Part shown: positions 16,902-26,923 of the stretch, piece by piece
How positions within the stretch are numbered: the first letter of the stretch is position 1
Layout: every line of letters begins with the position of its first letter
From: Agarivorans sp. Toyoura001
Lineage (GTDB): Bacteria > Pseudomonadota > Gammaproteobacteria > Enterobacterales > Celerinatantimonadaceae
Assembly: GCF_005405585.1 (NCBI RefSeq)
Contig: NZ_BJEQ01000016.1
Coordinates: forward strand, 1-64,000
Direction: 5' to 3'
DNA length: 64,000 bases
Translations under genes and position numbers: made by a program
Notes under the pieces: model-generated
Told to the model about the DNA's origin: nothing
Databases searched by the model: none
What the model saw: only the letters and a program-made list of their open reading frames with translations

Positions 16902-19900
16902 TTTCTTTATTCGCCATCCAACCCTTGCCAATTTGTGCATGATCACCTTTTTGCTGCTGGGTTTAAGTAGCTTAGGTACCTTAAAGCGTGAAACATTTCC
17001 AGAGTTTACTAACCCCTTTATTATTGCAACGGTGGTTTACCCTGGCGCGTCGCCAAGCGAAGTAGAAGAAAGCTTATGTATGCGCATGGAAGATGCAGTA
17101 GACGGCTTGTCTAATATTGAAGAAACACGCTGTGAGGCTGTTGAAGGCTTGGGTTCGCTAATCGTTAAGTTAGACGGAGACGCAGATGTTGGTCGCATGT
17201 TGGTGGATATACAAACCGAAATAAACGCCATTAAAGACTTTCCAGAGCAAATTGAACCGCCAGTCGTAAAAGAAATGGATTGGGCTGAGCCGGTAGTGGA
17301 TATCGCTATTAGTGCGCCAGCTAGTTGGCCGGATTTAAAAGCCTATGCTGAAGAATTGAAACACATTCTAAAAGTAGATTACGACGTGGCCATGGTGAGT
17401 GTGAGTGGCTTTTCTGATCACCAGTTACGGGTGGAATTAGACCAAACAGCGCTACGGCGACTGAACTTAAGTGTTAACGATATTGCGAGCACTATTAGCC
17501 AACAGAATATCAATTTGCCAGCAGGCACCATTGAATTAAACGAAAAGAATTTGCTGATCCGTTTTGATCAGCGAAAGCGAGACCCAATTGCATTAGCAAA
17601 AACCGTTGTCGCCTCAGACAGCAATGGCAGCGTGGTGTATTTAGGCGATGTCGCAAATATTAGTGATCGCTTTGAGCTAGATGAAGAAAAAATACTGTTT
17701 AACGACTTGCCCTCTGCGATGCTCAAAATCAGTAAAAACAAAGCCGACGATGCCTTGCGAATAAAAGATTCGGTTCAACGTTTTGTTGATGACCAGCGTC
17801 TGGTTGCGCCAAACGGGGTAAGCCTAACCTTAACCAATGATATGTCGTCACTGTTGAGCGACCGTTTAAACATGATGCTTAAAAACGGCTGGCAGGGCAT
17901 CATTTTGGTATTTTTGAGCATGTGGCTGTTCTTTTCGTTGCGATATTCGTTTTGGATAGCCGCCGGTCTGCCCGTTGCTTTTATGGGTGGCATGTTCTTA
18001 ATGTCGGTGTTTGGCTTATCGATCAACATTATGACCTTAGTCGGTTTGCTAATGGCCATTGGCATTATGATGGATGACGCGATTGTGATCGCTGAGTCAA
18101 TTGCAGCGCATTTAGAGCGGGGAATGAGTGCTGACGAAGCGGTAGTTAAGGGTGTTAAAAAAGCGGCACCAGGGGTTATTTCATCCTTCTTTACTACCAT
18201 TTTTGTGCTGGGTAGTTTGATGTGGCTAGATGGCCAAATGGGCGCAGTGTTAAGCGTAGTGCCAATGGCATTGCTGTTAGTGCTATGTATTAGCTTAGTA
18301 GAGGCATTTCTTATTTTGCCAAACCACCTGCGCCACACTTTGCAACATCAAGGCATTGAAAAGCCAGAGTCTGGCTTTAAAGCCAAGTTCCTCAATATGT
18401 TTGAAGATTTTCGCCTTAACAAATTAGTGCCGGCCGTAACATTTGTGGTTAAGTGGCGCTATGTTTCTGTGGGTGCGGTATTCGGCTTATTGCTGCTATC
18501 GTTTTCGTTGGTGGTAAGCGGTTTACTAAAGTTTACCGCGTTCCCTGAACTTGATGGTGATATTGCTGAAGCAAGAATCATTCTCCCACCAGGTTCAAGC
18601 TTGTCGCAAACCGAAACCTTAGTGGCAGAAATTGTGACTGCTGCCCGTCAAGTTGGCGAACAATTTACCGAACAGAATAACGAGCCGCAGCGTTTAATTC
18701 ACGACATTACCGCTCAATACAATTACAACGCTGATGCCGGAGAATCTGGTCCGCATGTGGCAACTGTTCGTTTAGATATTTTATCAGCAGAAGTGCGCAA
18801 TACTTATATCGAAGAGTTCATTAGTGCTTGGCGTGAACAAGTAGGTGAGCAAGCTTTACCGTTAGCGTTGGCGTTTACGCAACCTACTATGGGGCCAGCA
18901 GGACGAGCTGTTGAAGTGAGGCTACAGCATTCAGATTTAGACACCTTAAAAACTGCCTCGGTAGAGTTGCAAGCCTATTTGAGCCAGTTTAAAGGGGTGA
19001 ATAGCATCCTTGATGACATGCGACCCGGTAAAGAAGAGGTGGTAATTTCGTTACGTGGTGGCGCTGAATCTTTTAATGTAAACGGACAAATGGTGGCAGA
19101 ACAACTGAGAGCGTCTTATCAAGGAGCGATTGCGGATGAATTTCAACTTGGCCCTGAAAACATTCAAATCGATGTACGTTTAGATAAGTCGCAATCCGGT
19201 AGTTTACAAGCCTTGGCTAATTTCCCGGTAGTGCTTAGCGACGGAAAACAAGTGCCTCTATCTTCAATTGCCAACTTAGAATATCAACGATCGTTTGTCC
19301 GCATTCAGCGTATAGACGGCTTACGCACGGTAACTGTGATGGCTGATGTTGATACTCGAGTTGCTAATACCAACGAAGTGATGCAACTGGTACAAAAAAG
19401 TTTTCTTCCTGAGCTAATTGCTAAAATACCTGGCTTAAGAGTTGATTTTGAAGGGGAGGCTAAAGAGAGCGCTAAAGTGGGGTCGTCTTTGGGTAAGAGC
19501 TTCACAATTGGCATTTTTGGTGTTTTTGCCATTTTGAGTTTTCAATTTAGAAGTTACCTTGAACCCGTGATCGTATTAACTGTTATTCCCATGGCGTTAA
19601 TAGGTGTGTTGTGGGGACACTTTTTGTTAGGGCACAGTCTAAGTATGCCCTCTATACTAGGCTTTATTTCATTGGCTGGGATTGTGACGAATGACTCCAT
19701 ATTGTTGGTGCAATATATTCGGCACCATTTAGATGAAGGAGACGATGTTTATCAAGCGGTGGTGAACGCCAGTAAAGAACGCTTCAGAGCGGTATTTTTA
19801 ACCTCACTTACCACCGCCGCGGGTTTACTGCCGTTGTTGTTAGAGACTAGTTTACAAGCACAAGTGGTGCAGCCTATTGTGGTGTCTATTGTGTTTGGGA

Positions 19901-19998
19901 TTGTAGCGTCAACGATGATGGTATTGTTTATTATTCCGGCGGCCTACGCTATTTTGGCCGATTGGAACTTAGTGCATAAGCATAAAAGCTTACATTAG
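16894..19998 (+). CDS. RND-family efflux pump, inner-membrane subunit
   Basis: This is a proton-driven RND pump of 1034 residues, the usual AcrB-family size. It starts MLNFFIRHPTLANLCMITF, the family N-terminal membrane helix. The adjacent acidic pair Asp394-Asp395 in GIMMDDAIVIAES is the proton relay of transmembrane helix 4. The C-terminal half has a matching set of helices, with GIVTNDSILLV in place of the usual second relay region. ATG 16894 has AAGGAG seven bases upstream and is preferred over the GTG at 16891. No TolC-like channel gene is nearby, so the channel must be encoded elsewhere. The substrates cannot be read from the sequence. Confidence 0.95.
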   Translation: MLNFFIRHPTLANLCMITFLLLGLSSLGTLKRETFPEFTNPFIIATVVYPGASPSEVEESLCMRMEDAVDGLSNIEETRCEAVEGLGSLIVKLDGDADVGRMLVDIQTEINAIKDFPEQIEPPVVKEMDWAEPVVDIAISAPASWPDLKAYAEELKHILKVDYDVAMVSVSGFSDHQLRVELDQTALRRLNLSVNDIASTISQQNINLPAGTIELNEKNLLIRFDQRKRDPIALAKTVVASDSNGSVVYLGDVANISDRFELDEEKILFNDLPSAMLKISKNKADDALRIKDSVQRFVDDQRLVAPNGVSLTLTNDMSSLLSDRLNMMLKNGWQGIILVFLSMWLFFSLRYSFWIAAGLPVAFMGGMFLMSVFGLSINIMTLVGLLMAIGIMMDDAIVIAESIAAHLERGMSADEAVVKGVKKAAPGVISSFFTTIFVLGSLMWLDGQMGAVLSVVPMALLLVLCISLVEAFLILPNHLRHTLQHQGIEKPESGFKAKFLNMFEDFRLNKLVPAVTFVVKWRYVSVGAVFGLLLLSFSLVVSGLLKFTAFPELDGDIAEARIILPPGSSLSQTETLVAEIVTAARQVGEQFTEQNNEPQRLIHDITAQYNYNADAGESGPHVATVRLDILSAEVRNTYIEEFISAWREQVGEQALPLALAFTQPTMGPAGRAVEVRLQHSDLDTLKTASVELQAYLSQFKGVNSILDDMRPGKEEVVISLRGGAESFNVNGQMVAEQLRASYQGAIADEFQLGPENIQIDVRLDKSQSGSLQALANFPVVLSDGKQVPLSSIANLEYQRSFVRIQRIDGLRTVTVMADVDTRVANTNEVMQLVQKSFLPELIAKIPGLRVDFEGEAKESAKVGSSLGKSFTIGIFGVFAILSFQFRSYLEPVIVLTVIPMALIGVLWGHFLLGHSLSMPSILGFISLAGIVTNDSILLVQYIRHHLDEGDDVYQAVVNASKERFRAVFLTSLTTAAGLLPLLLETSLQAQVVQPIVVSIVFGIVASTMMVLFIIPAAYAILADWNLVHKHKSLH

Positions 19999-20006
19999 TT
20001 ATACGG

Positions 20007-20040
20007 CCAAGCCTCTTGCTTATTTAAGTATGAGGCTTGG
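20007..20040. terminator. Hairpin between the RND gene and the convergent lipoprotein gene
   Basis: CCAAGCCTC (20007-20015) pairs exactly with GAGGCTTGG (20032-20040) across a 16-base loop. The T-run is weak on the plus side (TCAATTT). A terminator is expected here between convergent genes. Confidence 0.5.
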
Positions 20041-20053
20041 TCAATTTAGGTAA

Positions 20054-20398
20054 TTAGCCAGTAGAGGTGTGTGCTGAGGCTAAGTCGTAACACTGATAAG
20101 CAATTCCTCTAATGGCCACATCTCGCCTAAAGGCTTTTTTAGAGGCCTGACGATAGCTGGTGATTGATACTGTGTCTGCCGTTGGATATTGCGGGCGTAC
20201 CGATTTTACATATTCATCGCGAGCTTCATGTCCTTTTGAATCATGGTGGCTAGTGTAATAAACACTGCCAAGTGCGGTGCATTGGGAGATATCTCGGTCG
20301 TCTTCCAATAACGTTACACCATGGTAAGTAGTGGGAGTGTTTGAGCAGCCCGTTAAAACAATTAGGCTAGCGGAAACGATAAGCATTAATTTATTCAT
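20054..20398 (-). CDS. Small outer-membrane-type lipoprotein
   Basis: The 114-residue product has a lipoprotein signal (MNKLMLIVSASLIVLTGCSN) with a lipobox LTGC and Cys18 as the lipidated residue. Ser at +2 predicts sorting to the outer membrane. The mature domain has two further cysteines (ISQCTALG and AYQCYD) that could form a disulfide. The start of the mature domain (CTALGSVYYT) and the overall size recall the DUF4156/YjeI-type lipoproteins, but the match is weak. It is a single gene, convergent with the RND operon and divergent from ruvA. Confidence 0.7.
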   Translation of the reverse strand: MNKLMLIVSASLIVLTGCSNTPTTYHGVTLLEDDRDISQCTALGSVYYTSHHDSKGHEARDEYVKSVRPQYPTADTVSITSYRQASKKAFRRDVAIRGIAYQCYDLASAHTSTG

Positions 20399-20562
20399 GT
20401 ATTACCTCGATTTAGTTTACGTACACTCTCCTTGTTGGTTATTTGTTCAATTGTAATGTCAACTTTTTGTTTTAGATATATCGCTAACAGACTCACAGAG
20501 TTATCGCTGCGCGAGTTAATCATCCCTTAGCCAACACATTTTCCAATTTCAAATATAGAGGG

Positions 20563-20578
20563 CTGGATATATATCCAG
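20563..20578. promoter_or_regulatory. LexA (SOS) box upstream of ruvAB
   Basis: CTGGATATATATCCAG is a perfect 16-bp palindrome with the CTG-N10-CAG layout of gammaproteobacterial LexA sites. It lies 45 bases before the ruvA start. As I recall, the E. coli ruvAB box also has the CTGG/CCAG variant ends. This predicts SOS induction of ruvAB. Confidence 0.85.
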
Positions 20579-20622
20579 TATTTAAGGTAAGCTTACGCTA
20601 TCTAAAGTTAGGAGTCTTTGCA

Positions 20623-21243
20623 GTGATCGCTACCATTAAAGGTATCTTAGAAGAAAAAGTCCCACCTTTTGTATTGATAGATGTAGCCGGAGTAGGCTAC
20701 GAAATACAACTTCCTATGAACTGCTTTTACCAATTGCCCGAACTGGGTGAGTCGGTGCGTTTATTAACGCATTTTATTGTGCGAGAAGATGCCCAATTAC
20801 TTTATGGCTTTCACGACAAAGCCTCGCGTTCGTTATTCCGCGAGCTGATAAAAGTAAACGGTATTGGGCCTAAAGTGGCCTTGGCCATTTTGTCTGGCTT
20901 GAGTTGCGAGCAATTTGTATTCGCGGTTAAACACGAAGACTTATCAAGTTTGGTAAAAGTGCCAGGCATTGGTAAAAAAACCGCAGAGCGTTTGTTAGTA
21001 GAGATGAAAGACCGTTTGAAGAACTGGAACGCCGAACTACCCGCTACACCATTAAGCGATAGTTTATCTAGCCATGGTGACTTACCCTTGGTGGCTACAG
21101 TTGATCCTAAAGAAGAAGCCGTTGCAGCGCTTGAGTCGCTGGGTTATAAAGGCATTCAAGCAGAAAAACTGGTTAAGCAAGTGTATTCAAACGGCATGAT
21201 CAGTGAAGAGTTGATCCGCGAAGCACTAAAAGCGGCTTTGTGA
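20623..21243 (+). CDS. ruvA: Holliday junction branch migration protein RuvA
   Basis: RuvA binds Holliday junctions as a tetramer and loads the RuvB motor. The 206-residue protein has the N-terminal OB domain starting MIATIKGILEEK, two helix-hairpin-helix motifs (VNGIGPKVALAIL near residue 77 and VPGIGKKTAERLL near 112), and the C-terminal domain III (EEAVAALESLGYKGIQAEKLV) that touches RuvB. The GTG start at 20623 has AGGAG upstream and aligns with the E. coli start, which also uses GTG. ruvC is not next to it. A LexA box precedes the operon. Confidence 0.97.
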   Translation: MIATIKGILEEKVPPFVLIDVAGVGYEIQLPMNCFYQLPELGESVRLLTHFIVREDAQLLYGFHDKASRSLFRELIKVNGIGPKVALAILSGLSCEQFVFAVKHEDLSSLVKVPGIGKKTAERLLVEMKDRLKNWNAELPATPLSDSLSSHGDLPLVATVDPKEEAVAALESLGYKGIQAEKLVKQVYSNGMISEELIREALKAAL

Positions 21244-21258
21244 ACAAAGGTAGAGTAA

Positions 21259-22266
21259 ATGATTGAAGCAGATCGCTTAGTTTCCGCCACGCCGGTGATT
21301 GAAGAAGAAACTGTAGACCGCGCGATTAGACCCAAAAAGCTGGATGATTACACCGGCCAGCAAGCGGTAGTTGAACAATTAGAAATATTTATTGAAGCAG
21401 CTAGGCGCAGAGAAGACGCGCTAGATCATTTGTTAATTTTTGGTCCTCCGGGTTTAGGTAAAACCACCTTAGCCAACATTGTGGCTAACGAGCTTGATGT
21501 GAATATTAAAACCACCTCTGGCCCTGTATTAGAGAAAGCTGGTGACTTGGCAGCTTTGCTCACTAATCTTGAACCTGGCGACGTATTGTTTATTGATGAA
21601 ATTCATCGGCTTAGCGCAGTAGTTGAAGAAGTGCTGTACCCAGCGATGGAAGATTACCAGCTGGACATTATGATTGGCGAAGGCCCAGCGGCCCGCTCGA
21701 TTAAACTCGATTTGCCCCCATTTACGTTGATTGGCGCTACCACGCGCGCAGGCATGTTAACGTCACCCTTGCGGGACCGCTTTGGTATTGTGCAACGCTT
21801 GGAGTTTTATAAAACTGACGACTTGGCCGAGATTGTTAAACGAAGTGCGCATTATCTAAATTTAGAGCTTGATGCTGAAGGGGCGTGGGAAGTTGCTAGG
21901 CGTTCACGAGGAACCCCGCGTATCGCTAACCGTTTATTGCGACGTGTTCGTGATTTTGCTGATGTAAAATTTGATGGCAAAGTAACGCAAGAAGTAGCTG
22001 CTAAGGCGCTAGATTTACTGAGCGTAGACAGTGCTGGTTTCGACTACATGGACACTAAGCTACTCAAAGCGATAACGGAAACTTTTGCAGGTGGTCCCGT
22101 TGGCTTAGACAACCTTGCTGCAGCCATTGGTGAAGATAAAGAAACCATTGAAGATGTACTCGAACCGTTTCTTATTCAGCAAGGCTATTTACAACGTACC
22201 CCACGTGGTCGCATTGCTAGCGATAAAGCCTATTTACACTTGGGTTTTGATATACCTAAGCGTTAA
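21259..22266 (+). CDS. ruvB: Holliday junction DNA helicase RuvB
   Basis: RuvB is the AAA+ ATPase ring that drives branch migration with RuvA. The 335 residues match the family size. Visible motifs are Walker [10 protein letters not shown] (62-70), Walker [12 protein letters not shown] (109-119), the sensor 1 region [10 protein letters not shown], the arginine finger in SPLRDRFG, and the winged-helix C-terminus ending RTPRGR. It follows ruvA by 15 bases and shares its LexA control. Confidence 0.98.
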   Translation: MIEADRLVSATPVIEEETVDRAIRPKKLDDYTGQQAVVEQLEIFIEAARRREDALDHLLIFGPPGLGKTTLANIVANELDVNIKTTSGPVLEKAGDLAALLTNLEPGDVLFIDEIHRLSAVVEEVLYPAMEDYQLDIMIGEGPAARSIKLDLPPFTLIGATTRAGMLTSPLRDRFGIVQRLEFYKTDDLAEIVKRSAHYLNLELDAEGAWEVARRSRGTPRIANRLLRRVRDFADVKFDGKVTQEVAAKALDLLSVDSAGFDYMDTKLLKAITETFAGGPVGLDNLAAAIGEDKETIEDVLEPFLIQQGYLQRTPRGRIASDKAYLHLGFDIPKR

Positions 22267-22271
22267 AAATG

Positions 22272-22291
22272 CTGTCGTTTAGTCACGACAG
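22272..22291. other. Small hairpin after ruvB
   Basis: CTGTCGT (22272-22278) pairs exactly with ACGACAG (22285-22291) over a six-base loop. No T-run follows on the plus strand, so it is at best an RNA 3' end structure or a weak terminator for ruvAB. Confidence 0.35.
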
Positions 22292-22439
22292 TGTGGTTTA
22301 AAAATCGGCTTAAAGTGTTTAGTTTTAAGCCGTTACCCCAGTTTTCTCACGCAATTCTCTAAATTAAGTGGTTTGAGTCTTAACCTTATGCACTTGCCTG
22401 TGTATAGTATTTTCTAATTGAAATACTAGGGTAGGTGTA

Positions 22440-22838
22440 ATGTCGGTTTTAGCTGTTCGGGTTTATTACGAAGATACTGATGCGGGAGGCGTTGTTTATC
22501 ATGCTAACCATATCAAGTACTTTGAACGAGCGCGTACAGAATGGCTACGAGAGCTCGGCTACGATCAAGATACCTTGATGGAACAAGATCTTTGTTTTGT
22601 TGTTCGTTCTCTTACTATCGACTACAAGCTTCCTGCTCGATTTAACCAAATGCTCAACGTAACAACGCGAATTGATACGATGAAACGAGCAAGCATGGTT
22701 TTCGAACAAACAATCACAAATGCTGCACAACAAGTCATTGCCCACGGAATGGTTACCGTGGCTTGTGTCACATTGTCATCAATGAAGGCCACGGCCATTC
22801 CTGAAACACTTAAAGAGGATTTACTCGGTGCACTCTGA
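22440..22838 (+). CDS. ybgC: Acyl-CoA thioesterase YbgC of the Tol-Pal operon
   Basis: YbgC is a hotdog-fold thioesterase made from the first gene of the tol-pal operon; in E. coli it acts on acyl-CoA or acyl-ACP. The 132-residue product has the family signature [28 protein letters not shown], with the catalytic Asp at residue 14. It is cytoplasmic. The end overlaps the tolQ GTG start by 11 bases. The 173-base gap before it probably holds the main operon promoter. Confidence 0.95.
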   Translation: MSVLAVRVYYEDTDAGGVVYHANHIKYFERARTEWLRELGYDQDTLMEQDLCFVVRSLTIDYKLPARFNQMLNVTTRIDTMKRASMVFEQTITNAAQQVIAHGMVTVACVTLSSMKATAIPETLKEDLLGAL

Positions 22839-23511
22839 TATGTCATTTATCGGCTTGTTTTGGCAGGCGAGCCTATTAGTTAAGTTTGTAATGTTATTGT
22901 TGGTGAGTATGTCTATTTACTCGTGGGCGATGATAATTAATCGTAATCGAGTACTTAAGGCTGCAAAATCGTCTAGTGATAGTTTTGAACAGAAGTTTTG
23001 GTCTGGTGTAGATCTCAACAAACTGTATCAAGAAAGCAACGCGCGTGCTGATCATTTACAAGGAATGGAACAAATCTTCCATTCAGGCTTTAGAGAATAT
23101 GTACGATTACATAAAACCAGCGGCAGAAGTGCTGACGCGGTTATGGACGGTACTTACCGAAGTATGCGGGTATCTTTGTCTCGCGAAGTTGAGTCCTTAG
23201 AAAACCAGCTGCCGATGCTAGCAACAATTGGTTCAATTAGCCCGTATATCGGCTTGTTTGGTACTGTGTGGGGCATTATGAATGCTTTTATTGCCTTAGG
23301 CGAAGTTCAACAAGCCAGTTTGAATATGGTTGCACCAGGCATTGCCGAAGCACTTATCGCAACGGCTATGGGCCTATTTGCTGCTATTCCTGCGGTTATT
23401 GCCTTTAACCGTTTTTCGACCGGGGTGGCTAAACTAGAAAATGGTTATGCCAACTTTATGGAAGAGTTTTCCAGTATTTTGCATCGTCAAACGCACACTG
23501 GCGCTAACTAG
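22828..23511 (+). CDS. tolQ: Tol-Pal system inner-membrane protein TolQ
   Basis: TolQ and TolR form the proton-driven motor of the Tol-Pal system, which keeps the outer membrane attached and constricts it during division. The 227-residue product has three membrane helices: the first near residues 12-32, the other two around [22 protein letters not shown] and [23 protein letters not shown], which line the proton channel. GTG 22828 is chosen because GAGG lies nine bases upstream and the N-terminus then matches E. coli TolQ, which starts the same way. ATG 22840 is the alternative. Confidence 0.97.
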   Translation: MHSDMSFIGLFWQASLLVKFVMLLLVSMSIYSWAMIINRNRVLKAAKSSSDSFEQKFWSGVDLNKLYQESNARADHLQGMEQIFHSGFREYVRLHKTSGRSADAVMDGTYRSMRVSLSREVESLENQLPMLATIGSISPYIGLFGTVWGIMNAFIALGEVQQASLNMVAPGIAEALIATAMGLFAAIPAVIAFNRFSTGVAKLENGYANFMEEFSSILHRQTHTGAN

Positions 23512-23523
23512 TAAGGGGCGAGA

Positions 23524-23961
23524 GTGAACCATTATCAACGTCCTAAAAGACGCTTAGTTGCCGAGATTAATGTGGTGCCCTATATCGATGTGATGTTGGT
23601 GCTACTGATCATTTTTATGGTAACGGCTCCGCTCATTACCCAAGGGGTAAAAGTGGATTTGCCTCAGGCTAGCGCAGAAGCGATGCCCGAAGACAGTAAA
23701 CCACCGTTGGTTGCTACCGTAGATGAAAGTGGTCAGTACTTTTTAGACACTGGCGATAACAGTGACTCTGCTAAGCAATCGGTGTCTGGAGACGATCTAC
23801 AAGCTTTAGTGATTGCGCATCTGCAGTTAGACCCTGATTTACCCGTAGTAGTGCGTGGTGACAAAAATGTTCGTTATGAGCAAATTATAAACTTAATGGT
23901 ATTGCTGCAAAGTGCAGGTGTACCTTCTGTGGGTTTAATGACCCAACCCGACAATAATTAG
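23524..23961 (+). CDS. tolR: Tol-Pal system protein TolR
   Basis: TolR is a single-pass partner of TolQ with a periplasmic domain. The 145-residue product has a cytoplasmic start, one membrane helix with the essential aspartate (VVPYIDVMLVLLIIFMVTAPL; Asp near residue 23), and the ExbD/TolR periplasmic domain with LPVVVRGDKNVRYEQIINLMVLLQ. The GTG start follows AGGGG by five bases. It sits 12 bases after tolQ. A Ser/Asp-rich stretch near residues 75-90 is an insertion-like linker. Confidence 0.96.
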   Translation: MNHYQRPKRRLVAEINVVPYIDVMLVLLIIFMVTAPLITQGVKVDLPQASAEAMPEDSKPPLVATVDESGQYFLDTGDNSDSAKQSVSGDDLQALVIAHLQLDPDLPVVVRGDKNVRYEQIINLMVLLQSAGVPSVGLMTQPDNN

Positions 23962-23974
23962 AATAGGAATAGCA

Positions 23975-24949
23975 TTGAAGTCGCCATTTAGCCTATCGGT
24001 TATTATTTCAATTGTGCTGCATGCCGGGTTGTTTATCGCTTTGGTATGGTCGGTAGATTTTGAGCGGGTGAAGCTAGAGCCAACACCGAGTGCACCTATT
24101 ATTAACGCAACGGCTGTAGACATTAATCAAGTGACTCAGCAAGTTGAACGTTTAAAGAATCAGCAACAAGCCAAGGTAGATAAAGAAAAACAACGTATTG
24201 CCAAGGCCGAGAAAGACGCCGAGCAAGCGCGTAAAAAGCGCTTAGCTGAAGAAAAGCGAATTAAGCAACTGGAGTTGGAAAAACGCCAGCAGGAAAACGC
24301 TAAGAAAAAAGCGGACGAACAAGCCCGCCGAGCCAAAGAAAAACAAAAACTAGAGCAGCAAAAGGCAGCTAAAGCCGAGGCTGAGCGCGTTAAGAAAGAA
24401 GAACAGCGCAAAGTAGCAGAAGCTGCCGCCGTGGCTGCAGAAGCCGAGCGAGTGCGTAAAGTGGAACAGCAAAAGAAAGCTGAAGAAGCGGCACGTAAAG
24501 CAGAAGAAACTCGCAAACGTAAAGAAGAAGAGGCGAGAGTTGCTTCTGAGAAAGCGGCTAAAGCTGAAGCTGAACGTAAACGCCAAGCTGAAATCGCTCG
24601 CCAGGAAGCTGAGTTTGAGCGTCAAATGCAGTCGGAAATGGCTGTAGAAGCAAATGCCAGACATCAACGCCAAGTACTTGGTGAGGTAGATAAGTACCGA
24701 GCGCTAATTATGTCTACTATTCAACGTAACTGGTTGATTGAACCAAGCATGTTAGGCAGACAGTGCCAGATCCAACTCACTTTGGCGTCTAGCGGTTTTG
24801 TTACCAGTATCGGCGATGGTAAAGGTGATAGAGCAGTGTGTGAATCCGCTCGTCGAGCGATTAAAAAAGCGGTTTCGTTACCCGTTTCTAAAGACCCAGA
24901 TGTATTTGCGAAAATGAAAAATATTACTTTAACCTTAAAACCGGAATAG
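23975..24949 (+). CDS. tolA: Tol-Pal system protein TolA
   Basis: TolA spans the periplasm from the TolQR motor to Pal and TolB. The 324-residue product has an N-terminal membrane helix (residues 4-27), a long Ala/Lys/Glu/Gln-rich helix (about residues 50-225) and a C-terminal globular domain III ([22 protein letters not shown] onwards) with two cysteines, QCQ and AVC, as in E. coli. The start at 23975 is TTG with TAGGAAT upstream; I found no ATG or GTG in frame that keeps the membrane helix. The antisense strand of the repetitive part gives long false open frames. Confidence 0.95.
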   Translation: MKSPFSLSVIISIVLHAGLFIALVWSVDFERVKLEPTPSAPIINATAVDINQVTQQVERLKNQQQAKVDKEKQRIAKAEKDAEQARKKRLAEEKRIKQLELEKRQQENAKKKADEQARRAKEKQKLEQQKAAKAEAERVKKEEQRKVAEAAAVAAEAERVRKVEQQKKAEEAARKAEETRKRKEEEARVASEKAAKAEAERKRQAEIARQEAEFERQMQSEMAVEANARHQRQVLGEVDKYRALIMSTIQRNWLIEPSMLGRQCQIQLTLASSGFVTSIGDGKGDRAVCESARRAIKKAVSLPVSKDPDVFAKMKNITLTLKPE

Positions 24950-24954
24950 CTGTG

Positions 24955-26304
24955 ATGATGAAAAAATTCTTAGTGAGTGTGAGCTTAGTGTTCGCATTTA
25001 TGAATGTTGCTCAAGCTAACCTAGAAATTGTAATCACGGAAGGTGTAGACAGTGCTCGCCCTGTTGGGGTAGTGCCGTTTGTATGGCAAGGACATGGAGA
25101 CGTCCCTCTAGATTTAGCGAAAGTAGTCGCGGATGACTTACGCCGCTCAGGCAAGTTCAACCCTGTTGCCATTAGTGATATGCCGCAGACCCCACAATCA
25201 ATAGAACAAATTGATTATGAAGCGTGGGCTGCATTGGGCGTAGAAGCGGTACTGACCGGAAAAGTAGAAGCGCTAGAGGCGGGTAAGTTCAAAGTGAGTT
25301 ACACCTTGGTAGATGTATTACGAGGGCAAGTAACCGCGGGCAATAAACAAGAGCTAAAAGATGGCCAGTTAGTGACTAGCCAAGATCATATTTTGCTCGA
25401 CCGTTTCAAAAGTGTTGCACGCGCTCAGTTGCGCCAAATGTCGCATTTGATCTCGGATGGTGTTTATCAGTCATTGACTGGAGAGCGGGGTGCATTTCTC
25501 ACTCGTATCGCTTACGTAGTGGTGAACAATGAAGCTACATACCCATATCAATTACGCATTGCTGATTATGACGGTCACAATGAAAAAACCTTATTGCGCT
25601 CTCAAGAACCGCTTATGTCACCGTCTTGGTCGCCAGACGGCCGCCAACTGGCCTACGTAAGCTTTGAGAACCGTACTGCAGAGATTTACGTTCAAGATAT
25701 CTATACGTCACAACGCACTAAACTTACGTCTTTTAGCGGTATTAATGGGGCGCCAGAATGGTCACCAGACGGTTCCAAAATCGCCTTGGTATTATCAAAA
25801 GATGGCCAACCAGATATTTATGTGATTGAAGTTGCCAGTAAAAAGTTAAAACGTATCACTAAAAACCGTCGAATCGATACCGAGCCTACCTGGTTGCCAA
25901 GTGGCAACGATTTGCTGTTTTCTTCGGAGCGTGGCGGTAAACCACAAATTTACAAAGTTAACTTAGACACTAACAAAATCAACCGCGTTACCTGGGAAGG
26001 TGAAATGAACTTAGGTGGCTCGGTAACACCTGACGGTTCAGCATTGGTGATGGTGAGTCGTGTTAACGGCCAATATCGCATTGCTCGCCAAGATTTTGAT
26101 ACGGGTTATGTACAAGTATTAACGCGCACTCAATTAGATGAGTCGCCAACAATTGCACCGAACGGAAGCATGATTATGTACAGCACAGTGGCCGGCGGCC
26201 GCCAAGTGTTGGCATTGGTGTCCATGGACGGAAGATTTAAAGCAACTTTACCAGCTAAAGAGGGCAGTGTACGCGCTCCAGCTTGGTCTCCTTTTTTAAA
26301 CTAG
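24955..26304 (+). CDS. tolB: Tol-Pal system beta-propeller protein TolB
   Basis: TolB is the periplasmic beta-propeller that exchanges between Pal and the TolA system. The signal peptide ends AQA at about residue 22, followed by [21 protein letters not shown]. An N-terminal domain (to about residue 165) leads into the WD40-like propeller, whose blades repeat [15 protein letters not shown] and [18 protein letters not shown] 24952, ATG 24955 and ATG 24958 are all possible starts; they differ only by one or two methionines. It begins within a few bases of the tolA stop. Confidence 0.96.
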   Translation: MMKKFLVSVSLVFAFMNVAQANLEIVITEGVDSARPVGVVPFVWQGHGDVPLDLAKVVADDLRRSGKFNPVAISDMPQTPQSIEQIDYEAWAALGVEAVLTGKVEALEAGKFKVSYTLVDVLRGQVTAGNKQELKDGQLVTSQDHILLDRFKSVARAQLRQMSHLISDGVYQSLTGERGAFLTRIAYVVVNNEATYPYQLRIADYDGHNEKTLLRSQEPLMSPSWSPDGRQLAYVSFENRTAEIYVQDIYTSQRTKLTSFSGINGAPEWSPDGSKIALVLSKDGQPDIYVIEVASKKLKRITKNRRIDTEPTWLPSGNDLLFSSERGGKPQIYKVNLDTNKINRVTWEGEMNLGGSVTPDGSALVMVSRVNGQYRIARQDFDTGYVQVLTRTQLDESPTIAPNGSMIMYSTVAGGRQVLALVSMDGRFKATLPAKEGSVRAPAWSPFLN

Positions 26305-26334
26305 AAAAAACTATGTGATTACAAGGAATCCATA

Positions 26335-26898
26335 ATGCAATTCGAAAGAGTAGTAAAAACAATATTTTTAGGTTTAGCCTTTGCGGGTTTAGCAGCGTGT
26401 AGCTCAAACAACACTAGCGATAGTGATGTGAGCGAAACAGATAAAGCCGGTGGAGAAACCGTTATTATCGAAGATACCACTAATGACGAAACAGCTGGCG
26501 GCGTAGAAGTTGGTTCAGTTGATCCAGTGTTGAGTGCTGAAGAAGAAGAGCGCCAAAAGGCTGCTGAATTACGTCAAAGCCAAGTGGTTTACTTTGAGTT
26601 TGACCGTTCAGACATCGGCGGTGAATACGCCGAAATTCTTGAAGCTCACGCTAGCTACTTACGTGATAACCCATCGGTATCAGTGCTAATTGAAGGCCAT
26701 ACCGATGAAAAAGGCACGCCAGAGTACAACATCGCGTTGGGCGAACGTCGTGGTAAAGCCGTTTCAAAATATTTGCAAAGTTTGGGTGTGTTAGCATCGC
26801 AGATCTCAATCGTAAGTTACGGCGAAGAGAAGCCTGTAGATAATTCTCATACCGAAGCAGCTATGGCTAAGAATCGTCGAGCTGTGTTAGTTTATTAA
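26335..26898 (+). CDS. pal: Peptidoglycan-associated lipoprotein Pal
   Basis: Pal is an outer-membrane lipoprotein that binds peptidoglycan. The 187-residue product has a lipobox LAAC with Cys22 lipidated and Ser at +2, then an acidic, Thr-rich linker of about 65 residues. The OmpA-like domain (YFEFDRSDIGG to the C-terminus) contains the peptidoglycan-binding motif EGHTDEKGTPEYNIALGERR. The linker is longer and more acidic than in E. coli. An AAGGAAT site precedes the ATG. Confidence 0.97.
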   Translation: MQFERVVKTIFLGLAFAGLAACSSNNTSDSDVSETDKAGGETVIIEDTTNDETAGGVEVGSVDPVLSAEEEERQKAAELRQSQVVYFEFDRSDIGGEYAEILEAHASYLRDNPSVSVLIEGHTDEKGTPEYNIALGERRGKAVSKYLQSLGVLASQISIVSYGEEKPVDNSHTEAAMAKNRRAVLVY

Positions 26899-26923
26899 TA
26901 CGCTTAATCGTGTAGAGTAATTT

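Noticed and set aside
17775-18338. 187-codon open frame on the minus strand
   Set aside because: It lies wholly inside the RND pump gene, has Ser/Thr/Lys/Ile-rich composition without a domain, and has no support from context. It is a shadow of the coding strand.
24160-24673. Two long minus-strand frames opposite tolA
   Set aside because: They are Ala/Ser/Phe/Cys-rich mirror images of the Lys/Glu/Ala-rich TolA helix, a known source of false open frames.
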